Position numbers and translations under genes: made by a program. A stretch of DNA of 64,000 bases from Nocardia vulneris (GTDB lineage: Bacteria; Actinomycetota; Actinomycetes; Mycobacteriales; Mycobacteriaceae). The notes beneath the pieces were generated by a model that searched no databases, was not told the DNA's origin, and was given only the letters and a program-made list of their open reading frames with translations. The stretch spans positions 124,001-188,000 of the forward strand of contig NZ_BDCI01000004.1 in the NCBI RefSeq assembly GCF_001613425.1, read 5' to 3'. Positions 36,375-45,642 of this stretch are shown here, piece after piece; the first letter of the stretch is position 1, and each line of letters opens with the position of its first letter.

Positions 36375-38018
36375 ATGAACACCGGAAAGTACGTTGCTTA
36401 CCGACCATTGGGCCTGCCCGATCGGACCTGGCCCGCACGACGCCTCGACAGCGCCCCGGTGTGGGCGAGCGTGGACCTGAGAGACGGTAACCAAGCGCTG
36501 ATCGACCCGATGGACTGCGACCGCCGGCGCACCATGTTCGATCTACTGATAGCGCTGGGATTCAAGGAGATCGAAGTCGGCTACCCGACCGCATCGCGCG
36601 ACGATCACGACTTCGTCCGCCACCTGATCCAGACCGACGCAGTCCCCGATGATGTGGTGATTCAGGTGATGGCGCCGATCATCGGCGATTTCATCGAGCG
36701 CACCGGCGCTGCGCTCGCGGGTGCCCGGCGAGCGATCGTGCAGGTCTTCAATCCCACCTCCGCAATGCAGCGCCGGTTGGTATTCCACAAGAGCCGAGCC
36801 GAACTGGCTGCGCTGGCGCTCCACGGCGCCGAACAGGCACTGCGCCTGCAGGACTCGTTACCTGGCACCGAGATCTTCCTGCAGTACGCACCGGAATCCT
36901 TCACCCAGACCGAACCCGAGTTCGCGCTGGAGATCTGCAATGCGGTGCTGGACTTCTGGGCGCCACGAGCCGAAAATACGCTGGCGATCAACCTTCCCGC
37001 GACGGTCGAGGTCTATCCACCGCAGGAGTTCGCCGACCGCATCGAGTACATGAGCCGCCATCTGGCGCATCGCGAGCGAGTCCAGTTGTCGGTGCACCCG
37101 CACAACGACCGAGGATGCGCCGTAGCCGCGGCGGAGATGGCGGTGCTGGCCGGTGCGAACCGGGTGGAAGGGACGCTGTTCGGCAACGGCGAACGAACCG
37201 GCAATGTCTGCCTGATCACCCTGGCGCTCAATCTCTTTGCGCAAGGCGTCGACCCGATGCTCGACCTGCGCGACCTGGACGGCATCCGGCGCGTGGTGGA
37301 GCACTGCACCCGAATGACGGTCGGTCAACGACATCCGTGGGTCGGGGACTTCGTCTACACCTCGTTCGCCGGAACCCACCAGGACGCGATCGCCAAGGGA
37401 CTGCAGGCGCGCGGGCAGTCCGCCGACGGTGTGTGGGAAGTCCCGTATCTGCCGATCGACCCGCACGATATCGGCCGCGACTACCAGGCGCTGATCCGGA
37501 TCAACAGCCAGTCCGGCAAGGGCGGTATCGCGCATCTCCTGCGCACCGAATACGGCGTGGAGTTGCCCCGGCGGCTGCAGATCGATCTCGCGGCGGCGAT
37601 GCAGCAGGTTTGTGAGACGACCGGCGGAGAGATGACCGCCGGCGAGTTGTGGCGGCATTTCGACACGAGGTACGTCCAGCCCGGTATCGGCGCGGTGCTC
37701 GACCACATCGATGACGCGAGCGAAACCACCGCCGATGCGGCGCACATGCTCGCGGCGCACGAGGTGGACGGCGTCGTGCAGGAGCTGACCGTGGGGACGC
37801 TGAGCGGTGCAGGCGCGCGCCTCGGCACCGTGTACGCATGCTGCGAGGTGTTCCATGACGGACGCTTGTTCTGGGGTGTGGGTCTGGCAGGTACCCGAGA
37901 TCGGGCGGTACGCGCCGCAGTGCGTTCGGTGGCCAACCAGGTCCACGCGGCCTGCGGCTTGTGCCGATCAGCTGCGGACCGGCCCTACGAGATCCGGCAG
38001 AGCAGCGAATTATCATGA
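36375..38018 (+). CDS. 2-isopropylmalate synthase-like enzyme
   Basis: 547-aa LeuA-family Claisen condensing enzyme. It should join acetyl-CoA to a 2-keto acid. The TIM-barrel core is complete: metal-binding SVDLRDGNQAL, HPHNDRG and FGNGERTGN. The C-terminal regulatory domain is abridged: after DGVVQELTVGTLSG the segment that in M. tuberculosis LeuA contains the leucine-binding residues is largely missing before LFWGVGL. No leuB, leuC or leuD is nearby. It starts a tightly coupled operon with an aminotransferase and the NRPS/PKS. ATG 36375 was chosen; TTG 36279 is possible. Confidence 0.88.
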   Translation: MNTGKYVAYRPLGLPDRTWPARRLDSAPVWASVDLRDGNQALIDPMDCDRRRTMFDLLIALGFKEIEVGYPTASRDDHDFVRHLIQTDAVPDDVVIQVMAPIIGDFIERTGAALAGARRAIVQVFNPTSAMQRRLVFHKSRAELAALALHGAEQALRLQDSLPGTEIFLQYAPESFTQTEPEFALEICNAVLDFWAPRAENTLAINLPATVEVYPPQEFADRIEYMSRHLAHRERVQLSVHPHNDRGCAVAAAEMAVLAGANRVEGTLFGNGERTGNVCLITLALNLFAQGVDPMLDLRDLDGIRRVVEHCTRMTVGQRHPWVGDFVYTSFAGTHQDAIAKGLQARGQSADGVWEVPYLPIDPHDIGRDYQALIRINSQSGKGGIAHLLRTEYGVELPRRLQIDLAAAMQQVCETTGGEMTAGELWRHFDTRYVQPGIGAVLDHIDDASETTADAAHMLAAHEVDGVVQELTVGTLSGAGARLGTVYACCEVFHDGRLFWGVGLAGTRDRAVRAAVRSVANQVHAACGLCRSAADRPYEIRQSSELS

Positions 38019-39238
38019 CCGACGAAGAGATTCGAACCCCGTCACGACGCACGCTCGGTGCCGAGCGGGTCGGCCGGTTGCCGAGCGGCGGGTTGGCCGC
38101 CCTATTACACACCGACGGCATCGCCGATTTGGTCAACTTGGCTGTCGGCACGCCCGGCTTCCCGGCCCCTGCCGCTGCGCTGACCGACGCGGCGAGTGCC
38201 GCGTTGCGCTCCGGCGCACACCAGTACGCGGATCCCGCAGGCCTGCTCGCCTTACGTACCCGAATCGCCGCCGGGCTACCTGATACACCCGATCCGGAGA
38301 CCGAATTGACGGTCACCGTCGGCGGAAGCGAAGGACTCGCCGTGGCGCTGCTGAGTTCCGTCGACCCCGGTGACGAGGTGGTCGTGCTGGAGCCGTTCTA
38401 CGAGAACTTCCTCAGCGCAATCGCTTTGAGCGGCGGTATACCGCGGTTCGTCCGGTTGCGCGGCCCACATTGGCTGCCCGATCCCGGCGAGCTGGCGGCG
38501 GCGTTCGGGCCACGTACCCGCGCGATCATCCTCAACAGCCCCGGCAACCCGACCGGCACCGTCTTGCCGCGCGCACTACTGGAACAGGTGGCGGTGCTGT
38601 GCGAGAAGTGGGACGTCACCGCGGTGTCGGACGAGGTCTACGCACCGTTCGTCTACGACCACGAACACCACTGCTCGGTGGCATCTGTCGCGGGGCTGGC
38701 CGAGCGCAGCATCGTCATCGGCAGCCTCTCCAAAAGCCATGCGGTCAGCGGCTGGCGACTCGGCTTCCTCCGTGCTCGCCCACCGTGGACGCGGCTACTG
38801 CGCGCGGTCCATGTGGCGACCACGGTGTGCGCGTCCACTCCGTTGCAGCACGCGGCGGCGAGCGTCGAGTTGTTCGGTCCCTGGCTGCACGAGGTCGTGG
38901 CGGAAATGCGCGCGCGGCGAAACCAGGCGACCGCCCTGTTGCGGGAGGCCGGATTCCGCTGTGCCCCACCGCGTGGCGGCTGCTACATCCTCGCTGACAC
39001 TCAGGCGGTTTCCACCTCGGCCAGCCCGGCTCTGGCCCAGACGTTGGCCGCGCGCTGTGGCGTGCTGATAGCCCCGGCGACCGCGTTCTACGCGCAACCG
39101 GCCGACGGAAACGGCCATGTGCGGGTGGCTTTCAACCGCAGCGAAGCAACCCTGGCGATAGCCCGCGCGCGGCTGGCCGCGTTCTCCACCGGTGCCGGGC
39201 GCGATCACCGCTCTATCGACGAGGCAAAGGCGGGGTGA
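38015..39238 (+). CDS. PLP-dependent aminotransferase (class I/II)
   Basis: 407-aa fold-type I aminotransferase. The PLP lysine is in SLSKSHAVSGWRLGF. NSPGNPTGTV and SDEVYAPFVYD carry the conserved Asn and Asp-Tyr that hold the cofactor. It probably converts the 2-keto acid made via the upstream LeuA-like enzyme to the amino acid used by the NRPS. Its ATG overlaps the leuA stop (ATGA) and its stop overlaps the GTG of the NRPS/PKS, so all three are translated together. Confidence 0.92.
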   Translation: MTDEEIRTPSRRTLGAERVGRLPSGGLAALLHTDGIADLVNLAVGTPGFPAPAAALTDAASAALRSGAHQYADPAGLLALRTRIAAGLPDTPDPETELTVTVGGSEGLAVALLSSVDPGDEVVVLEPFYENFLSAIALSGGIPRFVRLRGPHWLPDPGELAAAFGPRTRAIILNSPGNPTGTVLPRALLEQVAVLCEKWDVTAVSDEVYAPFVYDHEHHCSVASVAGLAERSIVIGSLSKSHAVSGWRLGFLRARPPWTRLLRAVHVATTVCASTPLQHAAASVELFGPWLHEVVAEMRARRNQATALLREAGFRCAPPRGGCYILADTQAVSTSASPALAQTLAARCGVLIAPATAFYAQPADGNGHVRVAFNRSEATLAIARARLAAFSTGAGRDHRSIDEAKAG

Positions 39239-42200
39239 GGATCGTGGCCAATCCTGTTTCCACAGCAACGATCACGGAGTTGTTCGAAACCCAGGTCGCC
39301 GCGCGGCCCGAAGCGGTAGCCATCGCCGCCGGGGACCGAGATCTGACGTACGCCGAGTTGGACAGCACGAGCAATCAGCTGTCGCATCTTCTACGGTCGC
39401 GCGGCGTCGGTATCGGAGACACGGTCGCATTGGCGCTACCACGGTCCGTCGACTTCACCGCCGCGGTGCTCGCGGTGAGCAAGGCCGGGGCGGCCTACCT
39501 GCCGCTCGATATCACTTATCCGAGGGAGCGGATCAATCTCTTCCTCGATGACGCGGCACCGGCTCTCGTCCTCACCCGCCGCGCCGATGCGAAGGTCCTG
39601 TCGGATCGTCCGCGGGATCTGCTGTATCTCGACGATCCCGACACCACAGGCGAATTGGCGGCTTTGCCGACGATGTCGCCGACCGATCCACAGCGCCCCC
39701 TGCCCATCGATACCGCTGCGTACGTCATCTATACCTCCGGCTCGACCGGCCGGCCCAAGGGCGTCGTCATCGCACATCGCGGAATCGCGAATATGGCTCT
39801 GACGGAACAGGATCGGCTCGGACTCGGCCCGGGTTCGCGGTTCTTGCAGTTCGCCTCACCGAGTTTCGACGCGGCGTTCTGGGAGATGGCCGTGCTGTTC
39901 CTGGGCGGCACGCTGGTGCTCGCGGACCCGTCCGAGCTGCACCCGGGACCGGCCCTGGTTCGGCTGCTGAAGGCTGAGCGCATCACCCATGTCGTGCTGC
40001 CTCCGGCGATCATGCCGCTGCTCGAGGAGTGCGGCGGACTGCCCGCCGGGCTCACCTTGGTCGTCGGCGGCGAGGCGTGTCCAGGCCAGGTCGTCGAACG
40101 CTGGTCCGATGAGGTGACGATGATCAACGTCTACGGGCCCACCGAGACCACGGTCGTCGTGACCATCAGCGATCCACTCTCCGGCTCGGCGAGTCCGCCG
40201 CTGGGCACCCCGGGACGCGGGGTCGGGCTGTATGTCTTGAGCGAAGATCTGCGTCCGGTGGCGCACGGCGAAATCGGGGAACTCTATATCGCCGGCCCGG
40301 GACTGGCCCGCGGCTATCTGAACATGCAGGCGCTCACGGCGACCCGCTTCGTCGCCTGTCCCTTTGCCGAACAAGGCGCTCGCATGTACCGGACGGGCGA
40401 TCTGGTGCGATTCCGGCCCGACGGATCGATGGTCTATGCCGGTCGCGTCGATCACCAGATCCAACTGCACGGGTGGCGGATCGAGCCGGGCGAAATCGAG
40501 TTCGCCCTCGGCACTCACCCCGAGGTGAGCCGCTCGGTTGTTGTTGTCCGCGAGGATGATCCAGGGATCAAGCGATTGGTCGCCTATGTGGTCCAAGAGA
40601 ACGGGCAAACTCCGCAACCGGCCGATCTCCGCCGACATCTACGGCAGCGACTGCCCGCGCCACTCGTCCCGGCGCTGTACGTGGTGCTGCCCGCGCTGCC
40701 GCTGCTGCCGAACGGCAAGATCGATCGCAAGGCGCTGCCTGTCCCCCGTGGCGCATTCGCCGAGCCACGGCCCGGGCCGGACCCGTTGCACACCGACGTC
40801 CAGGGTCTGTGGCGCGAAGTACTCGGGCTCGATGTGGTCGATATCGATGAGCCGTTCTTCGAAGCCGGAGGCACGTCGCTGCTCCTGATGCGCTTACACA
40901 ATCTCCTCGGCACCCGGCTCGGCGTGGCCGTCGACCCCACCACGCTGCTCGACCATCCGACCATCCGTGGCTTCGTGAAGCACCTGCGGTCCGGGACACC
41001 GGCCACCTCCCGTGCGGACCGGCCCCGGCCGACGACGACACCGAAGATCGCGATCATCGGAATCGGCGGGCGGTTTCCCGGCGCGGCGGACGTCGCCGGT
41101 TTGTGGGAACTGCTGCACGAGGGCAGGGAAGGGCTCGTGCACTTTCCCACCGGCCATCCCGGCCAGGTCGGATCGTCCGGGATCCCGCCACGCGCAGCGG
41201 AATTCGACGCCGCGTTCTTCGGTATCAATCGGGCAGACGCCGAGAACAGCGATCCGCAGCAGCACCTGTTTCTCGAATCCGCTTGGCAAGCACTCGAAGA
41301 CGCGGGGTACGACCCCGAACGCCTCGAAGTACCGGTCGGCGTGTTCGGCGGTTGCGGACTGCCCTATCACTGGCTACGTGACGCGGCCACCAAACTACGG
41401 TCCGGCATCGCCGCGACACAGCGCGCAGCGACGGGAAATCCGTTGCAGTTCTTGAGCCTTCAGGTCGCACACAAGCTCGGCCTGCACGGGCCCGCGGTGA
41501 CGGTGAACACCGCATGCTCGACCTCGCTCGTCGCTGTCGAGCTCGCCTGCCAGAGCCTCGCCGAGGGCCACTGCGATCTCGCACTGGCGGGTGGGGTGAG
41601 CCTGCAGCCCGAGGACGCGGAGGGTTATCGGTACGAGGATGGCGGCGTGCTGTCACCGGACGGGCATTGCCGCCCCTTCGATGTGCTCGCGCAGGGCACC
41701 GTGCCGGCCGGCGGCGTCGGCATTGTCGTGCTCAAACGCTTGGACGATGCGCTGGCCGCCGGGGACACCGTGCATGCCGTCATCATCGGTGCCGCGGTCA
41801 ACAACGACGGCGCGCGCAAGGCCGGCTTCACGGCACCCAGTGTCGAAGGGCAGGTCGAGGTGATCACCGAAGCCTGTGCGGCGGCAGGTATTTCCGCGGA
41901 GACCATCACCTATGTCCAGGCGCACGCCACGGCGACGCCACTCGGCGACCCGGTGGAGGTCGCCGCATTGACTCGCGCTTTCCGGCGAGATACCGACCGG
42001 CTCGACTATTGCGCGCTCGGGTCGGTGAAAAGCAATGTCGGACATCTGGATTCGGCCGCAGGGGTCACCGGGCTGATCGCGGCCGTGCAGGCCATCCGGC
42101 ACCGGACGATCCCGGCGGTGCTGCATTTTCACCAACCCAACCCGGCTTTGGATCTCGAGCGCAGCCCCTTCTATGTCAACGCGACCGCGCTGCCGTGGAC

Positions 42201-44670
42201 GCCGCCCGCCGGGATACCGCGTCGAGCCGGTGTCAGCTCCTTCGGCATCGGCGGCACCAACGCACATGTCATCATCGAAGAACCGCCGGCCGCTGCGCCG
42301 AACGAGCCCGCGCGCCTAGCCCAGATAGTCCCGGTCTCGGCGCGGGATGTCACCGCGCTCACCCACGTCTGTGCCCGGCTGAGCGACCGGCTGCGCGGCG
42401 ACTCGGTGACACCGCTGTCCGATATCGCTTTCACCCTCCAACAGGGCCGCGCAGCGCAGCGGCACCGCAAGGCAGTGGTGGCCGACACCGCCGCCGATGC
42501 GGCGAGATTGCTGGCCGCCGACGACGGTGCGAGCACCTTCTCCGGTACCGCGGCCACGACCGGCTTCGCGTTCCTGTTTCCCGGGGTCGGCTCGCAACAG
42601 GCCGGAATGGGGCAGCAGCTGTACGCCACCGAACCGGTCTACCGGGACGTGCTCGACCGATGCGCCAGGTTGTTCGACACCGAACTCGGCTGCGACCTGC
42701 GGTCGCTGATCTTCGCGCCGAACTGCTCGGCCGCAGCGCTGCAACGGCCCTCCTACAACATGGCGGCCATCGTGGCGACCGAGGTCGCGGTGGCCGAGTT
42801 GCTCCTGGCCCTCGGCGTCGTCCCGAACGCCCTCATCGGTCACAGCTTGGGCGAATACACCGCCGCCCACGTGGCAGGCATCATCGACCTGCCGGATCTG
42901 GTGACCCTGGTGGCATTGCGGGGGCGACTGTGCGACGAGTTGCCCGAGGCCGCGATGGTCACCGTGCCGCTCGCCGAACACGAGGTGCTGTCGCTGATCG
43001 GCGATCGTCTGTCGCTCGCCGCGGTCAACGGCGTCCGCAACTGCGTGGTTTCGGGGCGACTCGCCGGAATAGAGCGGCTCGAACAACAGCTGGCCGCCAA
43101 GGGGATTCGCACCCGGCGACTTCCCATCGCGACCGGCGCGCACTCCGCGCTGATGGACGGGGTCGCCGATGAGCTGACGAAGGTGGGCGCCGGACTGGCA
43201 CAGCGCCGACCGGCGATACCGATCGTCTCCGGCATGACCGCGCAATGGCTGAGCGCCGCCGATCCCCTGCCGCCGGAGTACTGGGCGCGCCATATGCGGC
43301 ACACGATCCGATTCGCCGACGGACTGCGGACCCTGTGCCAGACGCCGGGCCTGGACCTGGTCGAGGTCGGTCCGGGGACCACCCTCGCGCAGCTTGCCCG
43401 CCTCCATCCCGCCTGCGGCGACGACCGCTTGGTCTGCTCCACGCTCGCCGCGACGAAAGGACAGTCCGAGCACAGCGCCTTCAGCCGCGTCCTCGCCGAA
43501 CTCTGGTGCCGAGGCGCGAACATCCGATGGCAAGCGGCGCATCGAGGGGAACCACGGCGCCGAGTGTCCCTGCCCACCTATCCCTTCGGCGCGACGCCCA
43601 CCTATCCCTTCGGTGCGACGTCAGCCCAGCGCGATCGACGAGCCGTCGCCACCGAGCCCACGCCGGCCGGGGACCAGGACCGCATTCGCGCCGAGTTCAC
43701 GGCGCTGTGGTGCGAACTGCTCGGCACCGCCGAGGTCACCGCTGACGACGATTTTTTCCGTAGCGGCGGCGACTCTCAGCTCGCGGTGCTGCTGCGCAGT
43801 CGAGTCAAGGAGGCACTCGGTCTCGTTATCTCGGCGCACGCCCTACTGGAGCACACAACGTTCGGTGAGATGCTGGAACACCTTCAGCCCGAACAGCTTC
43901 CGACAGTGCCCCGGCTGATCACGCTCCGCCCCGGCGATTCGTCTCGCACGCCGCTGTACCTGATCCAGCCCATCGGTGGCACCGTCTACACCTACCGGGA
44001 GTTGGCCGCGAGCCTGCCGCCGGAGCAGCCCGTTCTCGCCTTCCGCGCCTGCGGGCTCGAGCCGCACGAGACCATACCCGCGACCGTGCCGGCCATGGCC
44101 GCACGAAACATCGAGGACCTGCTGGCCGCTCGACCGGCGGGACCGTATGCACTCGGCGGTCATTCCTCCGGTGGCGTCATCGCCCAGGAGATGGCGCGCC
44201 AATTGCTCGACGCCGGACACGATGTCGAGCAGGTCATCATGCTGGACACAGTGTCGGTGGCGGATGCGAGCAGGCACGATCTGCGTACCGTCGAGGACAT
44301 CACAGCGGCGTTCGCCGCCTTCGAGAACACCGCACCGCGAATGTGGCACGCATTCCACGCGTCGCTACACACCGACCCCCGAGTCCGGGACGTCGTACTC
44401 GCCACCAACCAGGCGATCCGGCACCACGTACCCAGGCCGATCGCCGCCGACCTGCTGTTCGTCCGGGCCGCCGAGCGGGACGACGGAATCTTCGATCCGC
44501 ATCCGGAGATCGCGTGGACAGCGCTCTGCTCCGGTGTGACGACGGTGCGCTCGCTGCCGGGAAACCACCTGTCCATCATGGAGTCACCGAACGTCACGGC
44601 CGTCGCAGCCGAGGTGACACGCAGCCTTGCGCATTCCCGCGACAACCTCGACACAGGGATACCCGAATGA
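39235..44670 (+). CDS. Hybrid NRPS/PKS: A-PCP-KS-AT-ACP-TE
   Basis: 1811-aa single-chain megasynthase. Adenylation (about 12-500): YTSGSTGRPKG, NVYGPTETT; hand-extracted specificity code DAWVVGVVVK, suggesting a hydrophobic aliphatic amino acid. PCP: S548 in EAGGTSL. Ketosynthase (about 608-1020): C761 in NTACSTS, with HATATPLGDP and SNVGH histidines. Acyltransferase (about 1105-1390): S1204 in GHSLGE, selectivity position TGAH. ACP: S1514 in SGGDS. Thioesterase: S1644 in GGHSSGG with GNHLS. There is no condensation or ketoreductase domain. It should load an amino acid, extend it once with a malonyl-type unit and release a beta-keto gamma-amino product. Confidence 0.93.
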   Translation: MRIVANPVSTATITELFETQVAARPEAVAIAAGDRDLTYAELDSTSNQLSHLLRSRGVGIGDTVALALPRSVDFTAAVLAVSKAGAAYLPLDITYPRERINLFLDDAAPALVLTRRADAKVLSDRPRDLLYLDDPDTTGELAALPTMSPTDPQRPLPIDTAAYVIYTSGSTGRPKGVVIAHRGIANMALTEQDRLGLGPGSRFLQFASPSFDAAFWEMAVLFLGGTLVLADPSELHPGPALVRLLKAERITHVVLPPAIMPLLEECGGLPAGLTLVVGGEACPGQVVERWSDEVTMINVYGPTETTVVVTISDPLSGSASPPLGTPGRGVGLYVLSEDLRPVAHGEIGELYIAGPGLARGYLNMQALTATRFVACPFAEQGARMYRTGDLVRFRPDGSMVYAGRVDHQIQLHGWRIEPGEIEFALGTHPEVSRSVVVVREDDPGIKRLVAYVVQENGQTPQPADLRRHLRQRLPAPLVPALYVVLPALPLLPNGKIDRKALPVPRGAFAEPRPGPDPLHTDVQGLWREVLGLDVVDIDEPFFEAGGTSLLLMRLHNLLGTRLGVAVDPTTLLDHPTIRGFVKHLRSGTPATSRADRPRPTTTPKIAIIGIGGRFPGAADVAGLWELLHEGREGLVHFPTGHPGQVGSSGIPPRAAEFDAAFFGINRADAENSDPQQHLFLESAWQALEDAGYDPERLEVPVGVFGGCGLPYHWLRDAATKLRSGIAATQRAATGNPLQFLSLQVAHKLGLHGPAVTVNTACSTSLVAVELACQSLAEGHCDLALAGGVSLQPEDAEGYRYEDGGVLSPDGHCRPFDVLAQGTVPAGGVGIVVLKRLDDALAAGDTVHAVIIGAAVNNDGARKAGFTAPSVEGQVEVITEACAAAGISAETITYVQAHATATPLGDPVEVAALTRAFRRDTDRLDYCALGSVKSNVGHLDSAAGVTGLIAAVQAIRHRTIPAVLHFHQPNPALDLERSPFYVNATALPWTPPAGIPRRAGVSSFGIGGTNAHVIIEEPPAAAPNEPARLAQIVPVSARDVTALTHVCARLSDRLRGDSVTPLSDIAFTLQQGRAAQRHRKAVVADTAADAARLLAADDGASTFSGTAATTGFAFLFPGVGSQQAGMGQQLYATEPVYRDVLDRCARLFDTELGCDLRSLIFAPNCSAAALQRPSYNMAAIVATEVAVAELLLALGVVPNALIGHSLGEYTAAHVAGIIDLPDLVTLVALRGRLCDELPEAAMVTVPLAEHEVLSLIGDRLSLAAVNGVRNCVVSGRLAGIERLEQQLAAKGIRTRRLPIATGAHSALMDGVADELTKVGAGLAQRRPAIPIVSGMTAQWLSAADPLPPEYWARHMRHTIRFADGLRTLCQTPGLDLVEVGPGTTLAQLARLHPACGDDRLVCSTLAATKGQSEHSAFSRVLAELWCRGANIRWQAAHRGEPRRRVSLPTYPFGATPTYPFGATSAQRDRRAVATEPTPAGDQDRIRAEFTALWCELLGTAEVTADDDFFRSGGDSQLAVLLRSRVKEALGLVISAHALLEHTTFGEMLEHLQPEQLPTVPRLITLRPGDSSRTPLYLIQPIGGTVYTYRELAASLPPEQPVLAFRACGLEPHETIPATVPAMAARNIEDLLAARPAGPYALGGHSSGGVIAQEMARQLLDAGHDVEQVIMLDTVSVADASRHDLRTVEDITAAFAAFENTAPRMWHAFHASLHTDPRVRDVVLATNQAIRHHVPRPIAADLLFVRAAERDDGIFDPHPEIAWTALCSGVTTVRSLPGNHLSIMESPNVTAVAAEVTRSLAHSRDNLDTGIPE
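43573..43620 (+). repeat. 24-bp tandem duplication after the AT domain
   Basis: Two 24-bp copies (43573-43596 and 43597-43620) differ at one base and encode the octapeptide PTYPFGAT twice. This is the conserved post-AT linker motif, normally present once. Confidence 0.88.
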
Positions 44671-45449
44671 CCGAGCCCACTCGTCTCTCGCCCGGCAGCG
44701 ACCAGTTCGCCGCACTGGGCTCGGCCTACGAGGCTTCGGAACAATGGCCGATGCGCAGACAGTTGGAAGCACCCAGTCTGCTGGCCGCGACCGGTGACCT
44801 GTCCGGCCTGTCGATAGTGGATGCCGGCTGTGGCAGCGGCTTCTACGTGCGCCTGTTCGCGCGGCTCGGCGCGGCTCGGGTAGTCGGAATCGACCCGTCG
44901 CCAGGCATGCTCGCGGTCGCCACCGAACGCGAGGACGCCCAGCCGCTCGGCGTGCGCTACGTACACAGCGAACTCGCCGATGCGGGCCGGGTCGGTCCGG
45001 TCGACCTGGTGACCGCCGTCTACGTCCTGCCATACGCCGAAACGATCGAGGGCCTGCGCGGCATGTGCCGAGGCGCGGCTGCCGCGTTGCGTCCCGGCGG
45101 CCGCTTCGTGGCGTTCGCCCTCAATCCCGAGTTCTCCGCCGACCCGAGCTGGTACCAGCGCTACGGTTTCGTCCTCCGCTCGAAAACCGAACGTGCGGAG
45201 GGCGAACCGCTCACCTTGACCTCATATCAATTCGATCCCCCGCTGTCGGTGACCGGCTATCGCTGGTCCCGCCGAGCACACGAAACAGCAATGCGGGATG
45301 CCGGATTCGACCACATCGCCTGGACCGCACCGGTACCCACTCCCGATGGTGTGTCCGAACACGGCGCCGACTTCTGGGAGCCGTACCTACGATGCCCGCA
45401 CGCACTCATCCTGACCGCGCGAATCCCGGGCCGCCCTGCTGACCGGTGA
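44667..45449 (+). CDS. SAM-dependent methyltransferase
   Basis: 260-aa class I methyltransferase. Motif I is VDAGCGSGFYVRLF (about residues 51-64), followed by the acidic VVGIDPSPGM and the post-motif region LVTAVYVLPYAE. It acts on a small molecule rather than a macromolecule, judging by the family. Its ATG overlaps the NRPS/PKS stop, so it very probably tailors that product by O- or N-methylation. A short non-coding gap follows. Confidence 0.9.
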   Translation: MTEPTRLSPGSDQFAALGSAYEASEQWPMRRQLEAPSLLAATGDLSGLSIVDAGCGSGFYVRLFARLGAARVVGIDPSPGMLAVATEREDAQPLGVRYVHSELADAGRVGPVDLVTAVYVLPYAETIEGLRGMCRGAAAALRPGGRFVAFALNPEFSADPSWYQRYGFVLRSKTERAEGEPLTLTSYQFDPPLSVTGYRWSRRAHETAMRDAGFDHIAWTAPVPTPDGVSEHGADFWEPYLRCPHALILTARIPGRPADR

Positions 45450-45642
45450 GCCGCCGTGTTGCGGCAGCGATCGACTCCGGGGAAACGTCCGGCGCGGGAC
45501 CGAACCGCGGCCGACTACCGGTCGCTCTCGAATGACGGGGGTGACCTGCACAGAAACCACAAACGTCCTGTCCTGGTGTGTCACCATTGACCGTATTGCC
45601 ACACAGGGATGCTCTCTTGTTCCAAGGCTCGAGAGGTGGGCG

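Noticed and set aside
41514..43172. Long plus-strand frame inside the NRPS/PKS
   Set aside because: Arg-rich out-of-frame reading of the PKS domains.
39235..44670. Condensation or ketoreductase domain in the hybrid synthase
   Set aside because: No HHxxxDG motif and no GGxGxxG reductase segment was found. The PCP leads straight into the KS.
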